Source of the DNA: Pleomorphovibrio marinus | GTDB taxonomy: Bacteria > Bacteroidota > Bacteroidia > Cytophagales > Cyclobacteriaceae | Assembly: GCF_003347495.1 (NCBI RefSeq) | Contig: NZ_QCXY01000001.1 | Span: forward strand, 1,302,001-1,366,000 | Length of the DNA: 64,000 nt | Direction: 5' to 3' | In this document: piece by piece, positions 9,221 through 17,498 of the stretch | Position numbering within the stretch: position 1 is the stretch's first letter | Layout: every line of letters starts with the position of its first letter | Made by a program: the position numbers and the translations under genes | Notes under the pieces: model-generated | Seen by the model: the letters and a program-made list of their open reading frames with translations, nothing else | Databases searched by the model: none | Told to the model about the DNA's origin: nothing

Positions 9221-9275
9221 TGTAATAAAATGGGGGTTGTTTATGACAAATCTTGTAATAAAATGGGGGTTGTTT
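9221..9275 (-). repeat. two 22-bp direct repeats upstream of AAA_14 copy 1
   Basis: Bases 9221-9242 and 9254-9275 are identical over 22 bases (plus strand TGTAATAAAATGGGGGTTGT followed by TT), a period of 33 bp. They lie 40-94 bases upstream of the ATPase start, where a promoter and operator would be. A partial AT-rich third copy (AATAAAATA) precedes them at about 9211. They could be binding sites for the ATPase itself or another regulator. Confidence 0.8.
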
Positions 9276-9374
9276 GTTACGTTTATGATGTATGATTTAA
9301 GATTTATAGAATCCTAAATCTGAAATTCTAAATGATTTTCAATAAATTCCTGGATCTAATCGATTCCCTACCTT

Positions 9375-9899
9375 ATGAAACAGTTGATTTTTATGGTGCT
9401 CTTTGGGTTTTTGGTTGCCTGTGGGGGAAGTGGTAATGGGGCAAACTCCGACGAGGTCCGCATCAACTTTAGTCTGGATATGGTGATGGTCAACCCCGGT
9501 CAGGAAATACTATTTTTGAATTCAGGTTTATTCCTGGCCCAACTAAGCAAGGATAAAAAGTACCTTTACAATTTTAACCATCCCGATTTTCCATTGAAAA
9601 GATCAACCTGGATGAACTAAAGTTTGAGGATAAAATTACCTTATCGAAAGAGGGCCCCAATGGGGTGGGGCAATGTTTCATGGGATTTTTATTGTTGGAT
9701 GATGATTCCATGTTGTTCAGGTGCTTTAACCAGGACAATATCGTGGACTGGAATGGCAATAAAAAGCACCAATTTGACTTCAAGAGTTCCTATGCTGACC
9801 AATAGACCTCCCTTCCATTTCGTAAAGGACGGCAAAATCTGGATATTTAAAAATATCGAAGATGAGATGGGGTTTGTGCGGTTGTTGGTTGATTTATGA
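9375..9899 (+). pseudogene. DUF4221-family lipoprotein, broken copy
   Basis: A decayed copy of the gene at 10063. The first frame (9375-9620) has a lipoprotein signal ending LVACGG and the DUF4221 N-terminus (NPGQEILFLNSGL). Near 9588 a single-base change shifts the frame. The family sequence continues in the next frame (SIEKINLDEL, then EGPNGVGQ, QFDFK) to a TAG at 9804. An internal deletion of roughly 195 codons then joins it, in a third frame, to the conserved tail (LTNRPPFHFVKDGKIW, then EDEMGFVRLLVDL) ending at 9899. Two frameshifts plus the deletion make a functional product very unlikely. Confidence 0.85.
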
Positions 9900-10016
9900 A
9901 TTGTCCAATCTAAAATGTGCAAGGGATGAAAATCATGGGGGTTAACCTCAAATCATCAGTCCAACTCGCTATTTTTAAGGATTTTATAATTTTTTAACAC
10001 CCAATTATTTTTATTT

Positions 10017-10043
10017 GACTAAAAAATCCCTAATTTTTTAGTC
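10017..10043. promoter_or_regulatory. 10-bp inverted repeat in the leader of the DUF4221 gene
   Basis: GACTAAAAAA (10017-10026) and TTTTTTAGTC (10034-10043) are perfect reverse complements around a 7-base loop, ending 19 bases before the ATG at 10063. The T-rich right arm could act as a terminator of the upstream remnant, an attenuator, or an operator. The sequence alone does not decide. Confidence 0.45.
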
Positions 10044-10062
10044 TCAAAAAATGACATAACTT

Positions 10063-11208
10063 ATGAAAAAGTTTATTTTTATAGTGCTTTGTGGCTTTTT
10101 GTTTGCTTGTGGGGGGAATAAGGGGGGAGAAAACGGGGACCAGGTTCGCATAAATTACACCTTGGATACCGTGATGGTCAACCCTGGTCAGGAGATTTTG
10201 TTTTTGAATTCCGGCTTGTCCCAATCCCAACTTACCCCGGATAAAAAACACCTGTATAATTTTAACTTTACGGAGTTTTCCATTGAAAAAATCAATCTGG
10301 ATGAATTGGCCTTTGAAGATAAAATTATGCTTTCAAAGGAGGGCCCAAATGGGGTGGGGCAGTATTTTTTCGGGTTCCTGCTTAAGGATGAAAATAATCT
10401 TTTGATTAGGTGCTACAATCAGGATAACATAGTAGATCTAACCGGTAAGAAAAAGCATCAATTTGACTTTAAAAAAGTAGGAACTGAGCCTGATAAACTT
10501 TCCGATTCGGAAAACCTGCTTTCAGCGGTGCTGCTTCCGGAGGAACCTGAAGTATATTATGGGTTGGTTTCAGATTGGCAAGAAGGTAAAACGGAAGTGG
10601 CAAAATTAAATATTGCCGAAGATGTCATCCAACGGTTTGAAATACCCATTTTCGAAAAGGCCAAGAAATTTGAGATAGAGATTACAGATGGTGGGAGATT
10701 TAGTATGCAGAAGTATATTATCCATGCTGGTGACAAATTGATTGTAGGCATAGAGGGATCCAATGAATTGTATGTGATGGATAAAGAGACAGGTACAAGT
10801 CAGCTGCATGAATACACCAGTGAACTTACTGCCACGGAAAAGAAGGGTAATTATCCCCCGAAAGTGGGAGGGATAGATGAGTTTGCCGGAATCTACAGGA
10901 GGATATTAGAGGAGGTAGGTTTTATGGCACCTGTGTGGGATGAAGTGAATGAAATGTTTTACAGGTTTTCATTTATTATGGAATTCGATGATAATGCAGA
11001 AAAACCAGAGGGGAGCCCTTTTCAACAGCCCTCTGGTGCCAAGGTGTTTTTAACCATCTACGACAAGGAATTGAACATGCTAACCGAATCAGCCATCCCC
11101 CAATTGACGAATCGGCCACCTTTTCATTTTGCTAAAGACGGCAAACTGTGGGTGTTTGAAAATGTTGAAGATGAAATGGGGTTTGTCCAGTTGAGTTTTG
11201 ATTTATGA
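10063..11208 (+). CDS. DUF4221-family lipoprotein (copy A)
   Basis: 381 residues. A lipoprotein signal ends with the lipobox LFAC (Cys16), so it should be anchored to a membrane facing the periplasm or cell surface. The N-terminal family block has DTVMVNPGQEILFLN, then DKKHLYNFN and EGPNGVG. The C-terminal block has LTNRPPFHFAKDGK and EDEMGFVQLSFDL. The DUF4221 family is found mainly in Cyclobacteriaceae and relatives, about 370-390 residues long, with no known function. The strand-rich, repeating aromatic pattern suggests a beta-propeller-like fold (inference). It is one of five related loci in this window. Confidence 0.85.
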   Translation: MKKFIFIVLCGFLFACGGNKGGENGDQVRINYTLDTVMVNPGQEILFLNSGLSQSQLTPDKKHLYNFNFTEFSIEKINLDELAFEDKIMLSKEGPNGVGQYFFGFLLKDENNLLIRCYNQDNIVDLTGKKKHQFDFKKVGTEPDKLSDSENLLSAVLLPEEPEVYYGLVSDWQEGKTEVAKLNIAEDVIQRFEIPIFEKAKKFEIEITDGGRFSMQKYIIHAGDKLIVGIEGSNELYVMDKETGTSQLHEYTSELTATEKKGNYPPKVGGIDEFAGIYRRILEEVGFMAPVWDEVNEMFYRFSFIMEFDDNAEKPEGSPFQQPSGAKVFLTIYDKELNMLTESAIPQLTNRPPFHFAKDGKLWVFENVEDEMGFVQLSFDL

Positions 11209-11255
11209 TTTCGGATTTATCCAATCTGAAATCATAAATTCTAAACCTAACTTAA

Positions 11256-12413
11256 ATGGATACAGCTATTAATTTGAGCAAGATTGTTTTTTTGTCGTTA
11301 TGCTTCGCTTTCATCGGCTGTGCGGAAAAAAAGGATATCGTAGACCTTTCACTGACTTCTTTAAATTATTCTTTGGATACAGTAATGATTGATCCTGGGA
11401 ATGAATTGCTGCACTTAAATGCCGGGCTTCGGATGGCCACGCTGGATGCGGAGAGGGACTACCTCTATAATTTCAATCCTTCCGATCATACCATTGAGAA
11501 AATCAATCTAAACAGCAGGAAGCTTGAAGATAAATTGGCCTTCGAAAAGGAGGGACCTGATGGAGTTGGTGATATGGTCTTTAGAATGGATTTGATTTCA
11601 GACGAATTAGTTGCCTTTATGGGGTACATAAAAGCGGGTATTTTTGACTTAAAAGGCAGGAAGGTGGTCGAATTCCCCATTGCGGAAGTAAATTTTGACG
11701 GGGATCCGTTGATAAAGGGGGAACGTTTTGAATTTCTGAACACCTACATGTTTGACTCGGTGAAGATGGTAGGCTTGATCAGAAATGCCACAGAAAAAAG
11801 CTTTGCCCTGGGGGTGTTAGATTCCGATTTCAGGCATTTAAAGAAGGTTCCGATTCCACTGGATGTACTGGAGAACTTCCGATTTGTGCTAAGTAGTACC
11901 TCCCGGGTACAAATGTCTTTTCCCTCAGCTACTATTTCGGAGCACAACGGCAGGTACCTCATCACCAATGAAGTAAATAATACAATCCTACTTTACCATC
12001 TTGAAATAGATTTTTTAAAAGAAATCAACTATCAGCCTATGCTTACGGAAGATAGGAAAAAAGGCAAATACACACAGGTAACAGAAACCGAGGAGGAATT
12101 TAACCAGGAAACTCAAAACGTACGAAAAGAAATCAGTTTTATGGCTCCCATTTGGGATGAAAATAACCATCGGTTTTACCGGTTTTCCCATAAAGCTGTC
12201 AATATTGGTAACAATTCATCTAAAGAGGAAGAGTATAAATCATCTGTATTCCTAACGGTATTTGATGCTGACTTTAACGTAATCGCAGAGTCCCTTGTTG
12301 AAGATCTAACAAAACCGCCCGGCTTCCACTTTGTAAAGGACCGAAAAATCTGGATGTACGAGAATATGGAGGATGAGATGGGATTTGTGCGGTTGTTGAT
12401 TTTAGATTTATGA
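11256..12413 (+). CDS. DUF4221-family lipoprotein (copy B)
   Basis: 385 residues. The signal sequence ends with a lipobox-like FIGC at about Cys22, after a longer N-terminus than copy A. Family blocks are present: DTVMIDPGNELLHLN, DYLYNFN, EGPDGVGD, and a tail with GFHFVKDRKIWMYEN and EDEMGFVRLLILDL. It lies 47 bases after copy A in the same direction, so a shared transcript or tandem duplication is likely. The middle of the protein diverges strongly from copy A while both ends stay similar. That pattern suggests conserved structural ends with a variable, perhaps ligand-facing, centre. Function unknown. Confidence 0.85.
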   Translation: MDTAINLSKIVFLSLCFAFIGCAEKKDIVDLSLTSLNYSLDTVMIDPGNELLHLNAGLRMATLDAERDYLYNFNPSDHTIEKINLNSRKLEDKLAFEKEGPDGVGDMVFRMDLISDELVAFMGYIKAGIFDLKGRKVVEFPIAEVNFDGDPLIKGERFEFLNTYMFDSVKMVGLIRNATEKSFALGVLDSDFRHLKKVPIPLDVLENFRFVLSSTSRVQMSFPSATISEHNGRYLITNEVNNTILLYHLEIDFLKEINYQPMLTEDRKKGKYTQVTETEEEFNQETQNVRKEISFMAPIWDENNHRFYRFSHKAVNIGNNSSKEEEYKSSVFLTVFDADFNVIAESLVEDLTKPPGFHFVKDRKIWMYENMEDEMGFVRLLILDL

Positions 12414-12420
12414 TTTTGGA

Positions 12421-12520
12421 TTTGGGACGATAGGTGAGTTAACGGTAATAGGGTTGCAAACCATTTTTATCTGGGTTCGGCATTGCAAAATTCCGAATTG
12501 GAGGCAATTCAGGAAAAGAA
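12421..12520 (+). repeat. two-hairpin intergenic repeat, copy 1 (after DUF4221 copy B)
   Basis: Starts just after the DUF4221 stop with CGATAGGTGAGTTAACGGTA, followed by the dyad GGTTGCAAACC and then TTCGGCATTGCAAAATTCCGAA, a second imperfect dyad. Closely similar sequence follows DUF4221 copy C (14340-14432), and a more diverged copy precedes the DUF4221 remnant at 21056. Two short palindromes a fixed distance apart resemble REP/BIME-type elements. Confidence 0.65.
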
Positions 12521-12544
12521 ATTATGAATGTGTAAAAAAATTAT

Positions 12545-12567
12545 TAAATTGGTGTATATTTAATTTA
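12545..12567. promoter_or_regulatory. putative VapBC promoter/operator dyad
   Basis: TAAATT and AATTTA flank 11 bases containing TATATTT, a likely -7 element, and the whole sits 3 bases before the vapB start. VapB-type antitoxins usually bind palindromes overlapping their own promoter. The dyad is short and AT-rich, so this is tentative. Confidence 0.35.
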
Positions 12568-12569
12568 CA

Positions 12570-12761
12570 ATGAGAACTAATATAGAGATTGATGAAAGGC
12601 TAATGGATGAAATCCTGAACAAAACCTCTTTGAAAACCAAAAGAGAAATCGTTCATGCAGCACTTAAAGAATTCCTGCAAAAACTGAAGCGTGAGGAGCT
12701 GGCTGGTATGGCTGGTAAAATTGATTGGATTGAAAATTTGGAAGAAATGAGAACGGATTGA
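12570..12761 (+). CDS. vapB: VapB-type antitoxin (VapBC toxin-antitoxin)
   Basis: 63 residues. The N-terminus MRTNIEIDERLMDEI with the TSLKTKREIVHAAL segment is a ribbon-helix-helix DNA-binding domain of the VapB/MetJ-Arc type. The C-terminal part (KIDWIENLEEMRTD) is the toxin-wrapping tail. The stop is 3 bases before the vapC start. The antitoxin should neutralise VapC and repress the operon through the dyad just upstream. The pair sits inside the DUF4221 array. Confidence 0.88.
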   Translation: MRTNIEIDERLMDEILNKTSLKTKREIVHAALKEFLQKLKREELAGMAGKIDWIENLEEMRTD

Positions 12762-12764
12762 TTA

Positions 12765-13166
12765 ATGCTTGTTTTGATAGATACCAGCATTTGGGTGAAG
12801 TTTTTCCGGGGAGGGGATTTAAATTTGATTCAAAATGTCCAAAAACTTATCCTAGGGAATGAGGCATGCATATGCCCTCCAATTCTTCAAGAAATTCTTC
12901 AGGGAGTTAGTGACATAAAGACATTTGAAAAGTTATCTGATCAATTGTTAAGCCTACATTTTTTAGAGGCTGATTCTAAGATGATGGCTATAGGTGCCGC
13001 AAAATTATATTTTCAACTAAGGAAACGAGGAGTTACCATTAGAAAAAGTATGGATTGCCTAATTGCTTCTTATGCATTAACATTCGATGTTTCTTTTTAT
13101 CATGCCGACAGAGATTTTGACAATGTTTCCAGGCATTTTCCTCTCAAACTATTTGTGAAGTATTAA
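12765..13166 (+). CDS. vapC: VapC-type PIN-domain ribonuclease toxin
   Basis: 133 residues, usual VapC size. The four acidic residues of the PIN active site are visible: D6 (VLIDTS), E43 (LQEIL), D97 (KSMDCLIA) and D115/D117 (HADRDFD). VapC toxins cleave RNA, usually tRNA or rRNA, and arrest translation until bound by VapB. It is translated directly after vapB. The toxin target cannot be told from sequence. The next DUF4221 gene starts only 10 bases after its stop, so read-through into that gene is possible. Confidence 0.9.
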   Translation: MLVLIDTSIWVKFFRGGDLNLIQNVQKLILGNEACICPPILQEILQGVSDIKTFEKLSDQLLSLHFLEADSKMMAIGAAKLYFQLRKRGVTIRKSMDCLIASYALTFDVSFYHADRDFDNVSRHFPLKLFVKY

Positions 13167-13176
13167 TAGTTATAAT

Positions 13177-14331
13177 ATGGTTTTCTCAAAATTCTACCGA
13201 AAGTTTAGTTACCTATGCTTAATTGGTACTTTGTGGGCATGTGATAATAAATCGACCGTCCGACATGTCTTGGAGAGGGAAGCAATTATATCGATAGATA
13301 CGGTAATGATTGATTCAAAAGGGGAGTTTTTATACCTAAATGATGAACTAAGGCAATCCACTCTTTCATCTGATAAGAGGTTTCTTTATAATTTTAACGA
13401 ACGGGAAAGCTCTATCGAGCAGATTAATCTGGATGAACTTTGTCTAGATGAATTGCTTATATTTGACCGGGATGGACCCAACGGCATTGGCAGTTTAATC
13501 TCCAATATCCAATTGGCAGGCGAGGGCAGAATGCTGATTTGGTCATTACGGGGGGCTGGAATATTTGGCCTTCAAGGGAGCCGTTTATCATCTGTTGAGC
13601 TAAGTCCTGTAGAGGATGTTTTTTCCAATGGCTATCATTATTCACTCAGGACATTTAAGGAAAATTTCAACAATATATTTGGTTTAACTATAAACTGGGA
13701 CTCACATAGTTATTTTTTCTGGAAGCTGAACCCGGAAAATGGACAACTTAAAAACTACAACCTGTCGGAGTTTGACAAGGTAAAGTCCTTTGTGTTACAA
13801 CAAATGGATGGAGCAAGGGTGGTTCGGGGCAACTTACCGGGTGTTTTTTTATCGGATGATTCGGACAAATTGTTTTTGTCCAATGAAGTGTCAAATGATA
13901 TATATATTTATGACCCGAAATTGGATTCTCTAATTCATTATGCTTTGCCACATAATTCCATTCCCCAGATTAAAGTAAATGTGACCTTTCCCAAAGCTGA
14001 ATCACAAGAGGAAATGAATAAGCTCTTGACGGATTTTAAGGAGGATATAAATTTCTCCAAATTGAATTGGGATCAAGAAGCCAAGTTATTTTATCGGTTT
14101 TCTTACAAAGAAAAATTTACCAGATCAATGGACATAGGTGGCAGTCCGGTGCCTTCATCTTCGGAAGTGTTTTTAAGCGTCTGGGATTCCGAGCTTAACC
14201 TGCTTTCGGAACAACAGGTACAGGGATTAACCGAGACACCTAAAACTCATTTCGTCAAAGATGGAAAAATTTGGGTTTTTGTCAATGTGGAGGATGAGAT
14301 GGGGTTTTTGCGACTTAGTTTGGATTTATGA
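13177..14331 (+). CDS. DUF4221-family lipoprotein (copy C)
   Basis: 384 residues. The signal ends with LWAC (Cys22). Family blocks are DTVMIDSKGEFLYLN, DKRFLYNFN, DGPNGIG, then a C-terminal THFVKDGKIWVFVN and EDEMGFLRLSLDL. It is separated from copy B by the VapBC pair. Its centre differs from copies A and B, as those differ from each other. The gene is followed by the second copy of the two-hairpin repeat, so gene plus repeat may be the unit that was duplicated. Function unknown. Confidence 0.85.
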   Translation: MVFSKFYRKFSYLCLIGTLWACDNKSTVRHVLEREAIISIDTVMIDSKGEFLYLNDELRQSTLSSDKRFLYNFNERESSIEQINLDELCLDELLIFDRDGPNGIGSLISNIQLAGEGRMLIWSLRGAGIFGLQGSRLSSVELSPVEDVFSNGYHYSLRTFKENFNNIFGLTINWDSHSYFFWKLNPENGQLKNYNLSEFDKVKSFVLQQMDGARVVRGNLPGVFLSDDSDKLFLSNEVSNDIYIYDPKLDSLIHYALPHNSIPQIKVNVTFPKAESQEEMNKLLTDFKEDINFSKLNWDQEAKLFYRFSYKEKFTRSMDIGGSPVPSSSEVFLSVWDSELNLLSEQQVQGLTETPKTHFVKDGKIWVFVNVEDEMGFLRLSLDL

Positions 14332-14339
14332 TTTTAGAT

Positions 14340-14432
14340 TTGCTCGATAGGTGAGTTTATGGTAGTAGGCTTGCAAACCCATTTTATCTAGATCCGGCAT
14401 TGTAAATACCGAAAAGCGCCGACAGCTCCATT
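14340..14432 (+). repeat. two-hairpin intergenic repeat, copy 2 (after DUF4221 copy C)
   Basis: Aligns with the 12421-12520 copy over CGATAGGTGAGTT, GGTAGTAGG, TTGCAAACC, ATTTTATCT and CCGGCATTGTAAATACCG. The second dyad here is CCGGCATTGTAAATACCG. The position directly 3' of a DUF4221 gene is the same as in copy 1. Confidence 0.65.
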
Positions 14433-14433
14433 T

Positions 14434-14481
14434 TTTGTTAAAACAAAAAAACGCTGGATTTGATAATGTGAATCCAGCGTT
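14434..14481 (-). terminator. intrinsic terminator of the cytochrome / lipoprotein unit
   Basis: AACGCTGGATT and AATCCAGCGTT (14450-14481) form a perfect 11-bp stem with a 10-base loop. On the minus strand it is followed by TTTTTTG. It sits 22 bases past the stop of the lipoprotein gene at 14503, correctly placed to end leftward transcription. Confidence 0.85.
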
Positions 14482-14502
14482 CTAGATGCTTTAGGAAAGG
14501 GG

Positions 14503-14949
14503 CTAAAAATTAATCGTTATAAGTTTTTCATCCTCCCAGTCAGTAAGAAATTTTCCTATGGCCTTCATCTGAATGGTTTCCCCAATCCTGACCTGATGAG
14601 AATATCCATAGCTCACATTATACCTATGAATATCCACCGATACCAATTTTTCAAATCTGCTTTTGTTTAATTCCCTAGGAATATCTTTAAAAGGAATCCA
14701 GCCGGTAGTTTCCTCCAAAATTTTAATTTCCTGAGTTGAATTCTTATCCACAAGGCTCACTCCTACATTTAAATTGACAAAATAGGTATCATACTGCGTG
14801 GAGCTAAAATCCTTGTCCGTGAAAAATTCAAAGAGAACCTTTTTTTCCTTCTTAAGGATAGGGAGTTCGGACTCGGGCTCAATGGATTCACATGAAATAA
14901 AGGCAAACGACATTATAAATGCCACAATTAATACATTTTTCATTGACAT
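14503..14949 (-). CDS. putative lipoprotein of unknown function
   Basis: 148 residues. A signal sequence ends with FISC (about Cys20), indicating a lipoprotein. The remainder is a charged, mostly beta-type domain without a motif I recognise; segments such as TTGWIPFKDIPRELNK and HQVRIGETIQMKAIGKF suggest a small beta-sandwich. The start lies 10 bases after the end of the broken cytochrome c gene, so both were probably one transcript. A strong terminator follows. With the cytochrome interrupted, its present role is unclear. Confidence 0.6.
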   Translation of the reverse strand: MSMKNVLIVAFIMSFAFISCESIEPESELPILKKEKKVLFEFFTDKDFSSTQYDTYFVNLNVGVSLVDKNSTQEIKILEETTGWIPFKDIPRELNKSRFEKLVSVDIHRYNVSYGYSHQVRIGETIQMKAIGKFLTDWEDEKLITINF

Positions 14950-14959
14950 AATTTCGTAA

Positions 14960-15568
14960 TCAATTCATTGCATGAGTTGGGGGTACCGGATTGGGAACAA
15001 GATTATCGATAGGTTTGATGGATTTCAGGTAGGCATAAATCGCCTTGGTTTCCTGATCTGTCATATGGCTGTACATATCCCATGGCATTGGAGGCAGTAA
15101 TTGTCTGGTTGTTTTTATTCCTTTATATCTCCCTTCCCTTAGGGCAATGGAAAATTGTTCCTCAGTCCAGGATCCGATTCCCGTATCATCATCGGGAGTT
15201 AGGTATGCTGGATAAGTGACCCCCCAAGGTCCGATCCACGCAGTTAGCGTCTGCGTGGCAGCTACTCCTTTTTACTCTAGATCAGCCCGGTCAAGGTCGG
15301 GTAGGGGAATTGCTGCAGGGTGACCGGAAAGCTGAAGTTCCATATCCAGTTCGGGTCTATTGGGTCCCATCTTTCTGGTTGTATGGCAATCATGGCAGCC
15401 GGAAACCAAAGTTAGATGCTTGCCAAATTCTTCCAGTGTCTGGAATCCATTTAAATCTTTAATTTGATTAAGCTCTGGCAATTCTGTTTTTGAAGACTGT
15501 TGACATTCACTCAGGCCCAAAACAGCTATCAGGGATAACCCTAAGGAAATAATTATTATGTTTTTCAT
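14960..15568 (-). pseudogene. c-type cytochrome interrupted by an in-frame stop
   Basis: Read as one frame, the locus encodes about 202 residues: a secretion signal, a heme site GCHDCHT (C58, C61, H62), then TLTAWIGPWGV and LLPPMPWDMYSHMTD, where the methionine in PPMPW is the likely second heme ligand, and a C-terminal helix AIYAYLKS. A TAA at codon 99 (15272-15274) splits it without changing the frame. The first part alone (98 residues) would bind heme covalently but lack the methionine side. The second half stays open to the TGA at 14960. A recent nonsense mutation is the simplest reading. Sequencing error is the alternative. Confidence 0.8.
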
Positions 15569-15717
15569 TTGTAGAAGTTGGTTAGGTAAACAACTATTTC
15601 TATTTGTGATGATTGGAAAAGTGGGAGTTAGGTTGCTTGTGATTTGTTTTTTTTCTTGAGAATTTTTAAAAAGTTATTCCATTTATCGCTCAAATCACTC
15701 TTAGGGGTAATCAACTC

Positions 15718-16863
15718 CTAAAAATCTGTATTAAAGACTTTTTCAAGTTGTTTGTCATTTATGGTTTTAGGCAGATTTCTTAGCCCAAAATTTCTAATTC
15801 TACATAACATTGCATTCTCCAATTGGGCCAACTTTCCCATTTTCCAAGAGGTATTGACAATGAAATCTGTCCTTTTTATCCTTCTCTTTTCAAAAGCACG
15901 GAAGGACTTGGAATATTTATCGCTTTTGGACATTTCATCAGCTAGGACATAAGCATCTTCGATAGCCTGACACGCACCCTGTCCGAGATTTGGAGTAGTA
16001 GCATGGGCAGCATCACCGATTAAAACAATCCGATCAAATGCAAATTGACCAATTGGACTGATATCAATAATGTCATTCCAAATCAACTGATGATCTTCTG
16101 TATGTTCCAAAATCCGCGGAATCGGATCATGATAATCCTTGAAATTAGCCAGCAGGTCGAGTACTTTCATTGCGCCCATTTTTCTGTCATTCTGGGGAGC
16201 ATTTATACAAGCAAACCAATACAATTCATCATTGGCCAAAGGAGCTATTCCAAACCGTCCTTTTTGTCCCCAAGTCTCAGAAGCCTGAGTGATTTTCAAC
16301 TTGCTGTTGTCCATCACTGCCCTCCAGCAGGTATATCCCGAATACCGAGGAGTCGATTGGGGTAATAATTGCTTTCTGATAGCCGAATGAATCCCATCCC
16401 CCACTATCAAATAATCTGTAGATATGGATGAACCATCCTCAAAGTCAACAAGCACCTGATCTTTCTGATTACTGAAAGCTGTGGCCTTTTTGTTTGTGAA
16501 AACAGTATCGGGATCAAGTTTGGAAAGCAACAATTCATGCAAAGCATAGCGATGGATCAAAAAATTATCCAGGCCATACTTTTTACTGATGGCCTCGCTA
16601 TCGGATTTTGTGATGATTTTCCCTTTCTGATCCAACAAGGCAAAAGAGGACATCAATCTGCCTTGACTGATGACCTCATCCATAAAACCCAATAACTTAT
16701 ATACCCGCATTGCATTGGAAGACAATGCCAAACCTGCCCCCACCGGCCTGACTTCTGAGGCAGCTTCATATACATTGGCCTGTATTCCTTTTTGCTGTAA
16801 CGCTATTGCTGTGGTCAACCCTGCGATGCCCCCGCCGATAATACTGACTTTGACTTTTCCCAT
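15718..16863 (-). CDS. FAD-dependent monooxygenase (UbiH / class A flavoprotein hydroxylase family)
   Basis: 381 residues. The N-terminal dinucleotide motif is IIGGGIAGLTTAIAL, the middle DG motif is LIVGDGIHSAIR, and the GD motif is LIGDAAHATTPNLGQGACQA, the full set for class A aromatic hydroxylases. Members use FAD and NAD(P)H to hydroxylate or epoxidise small aromatic or isoprenoid compounds, including tetracycline-type substrates in some relatives. The gene stands alone with a 68-base gap to the next. The substrate is undetermined. No membrane segments; cytoplasmic. Confidence 0.88.
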   Translation of the reverse strand: MGKVKVSIIGGGIAGLTTAIALQQKGIQANVYEAASEVRPVGAGLALSSNAMRVYKLLGFMDEVISQGRLMSSFALLDQKGKIITKSDSEAISKKYGLDNFLIHRYALHELLLSKLDPDTVFTNKKATAFSNQKDQVLVDFEDGSSISTDYLIVGDGIHSAIRKQLLPQSTPRYSGYTCWRAVMDNSKLKITQASETWGQKGRFGIAPLANDELYWFACINAPQNDRKMGAMKVLDLLANFKDYHDPIPRILEHTEDHQLIWNDIIDISPIGQFAFDRIVLIGDAAHATTPNLGQGACQAIEDAYVLADEMSKSDKYSKSFRAFEKRRIKRTDFIVNTSWKMGKLAQLENAMLCRIRNFGLRNLPKTINDKQLEKVFNTDF

Positions 16864-16931
16864 TTGATTTAATCAAGAACTATAAGTAGTTTGAAAATCA
16901 ATTATTTAACTAAATTACGAAAAAACATTTT

Positions 16932-17462
16932 TCAGGCTTTCTTTACATAATAATGAAGCTGTACCAATCCGGATTCAAAAGATTTTGCTGATCGAAATTC
17001 AAGTTGTTGTTCCGGAATCCCAAATGAAAACAACCTTTTGCCATCACCCAAAATGACAGGGATGATAGACAGGATTAATTCATCCAATAATTTTCTATCC
17101 AGCAACATTCTGACCACTTCAGCCCCTCCATCTACAAAAATGTTTTTACCTTTTTTAATTTTCAGCCGGATGACCAAATCTTCCAGGTCATCTGAGTAAA
17201 AATGGACATTCCCTATGCTCTCCCGCATTTCCCTTGTAACAATATAGGTTTCCTTGTCCGCATGTGGGAATTGATCAACTTGGGCCATCACCCATTCATA
17301 GGTTCTTCTTCCCATGATTACCGTTTCTACACTATCCGTGAATTTCCTGTAGCCATAATCCTCTCCTTCTTTGGCAACTATATCCAAAAAAGAAAGGTCA
17401 TCACCCGGTTTTGTAATGTACCCATCCAAGCTGCACGCGATGTATAATATTACTTTTCTCAT
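16932..17462 (-). CDS. dihydrofolate reductase family protein (RibD C-terminal domain)
   Basis: 176 residues. The N-terminus VILYIACSLDGYITKPGDDLSFLD, then VIMGRRTYEWV and IFVDGGAEVVRMLL, match the DHFR-like / RibD C-terminal fold. The VDGGA loop binds the NADPH phosphate region. These stand-alone proteins are abundant in Bacteroidota and are reductases of unknown substrate, not true folate reductases. It is transcribed leftward in line with its neighbours; the MBL-fold gene ends 36 bases upstream, so a shared transcript is possible. Confidence 0.85.
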   Translation of the reverse strand: MRKVILYIACSLDGYITKPGDDLSFLDIVAKEGEDYGYRKFTDSVETVIMGRRTYEWVMAQVDQFPHADKETYIVTREMRESIGNVHFYSDDLEDLVIRLKIKKGKNIFVDGGAEVVRMLLDRKLLDELILSIIPVILGDGKRLFSFGIPEQQLEFRSAKSFESGLVQLHYYVKKA

Positions 17463-17498
17463 ACATTATCCTTTACTGGTTTTCAGTACTCACTCAAT

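Noticed and set aside
9624-9899. 91-codon open frame on the plus strand as a separate gene
   Set aside because: Its first half is the out-of-frame shadow of DUF4221 sequence and its end is the conserved DUF4221 tail, so it is part of the pseudogene.
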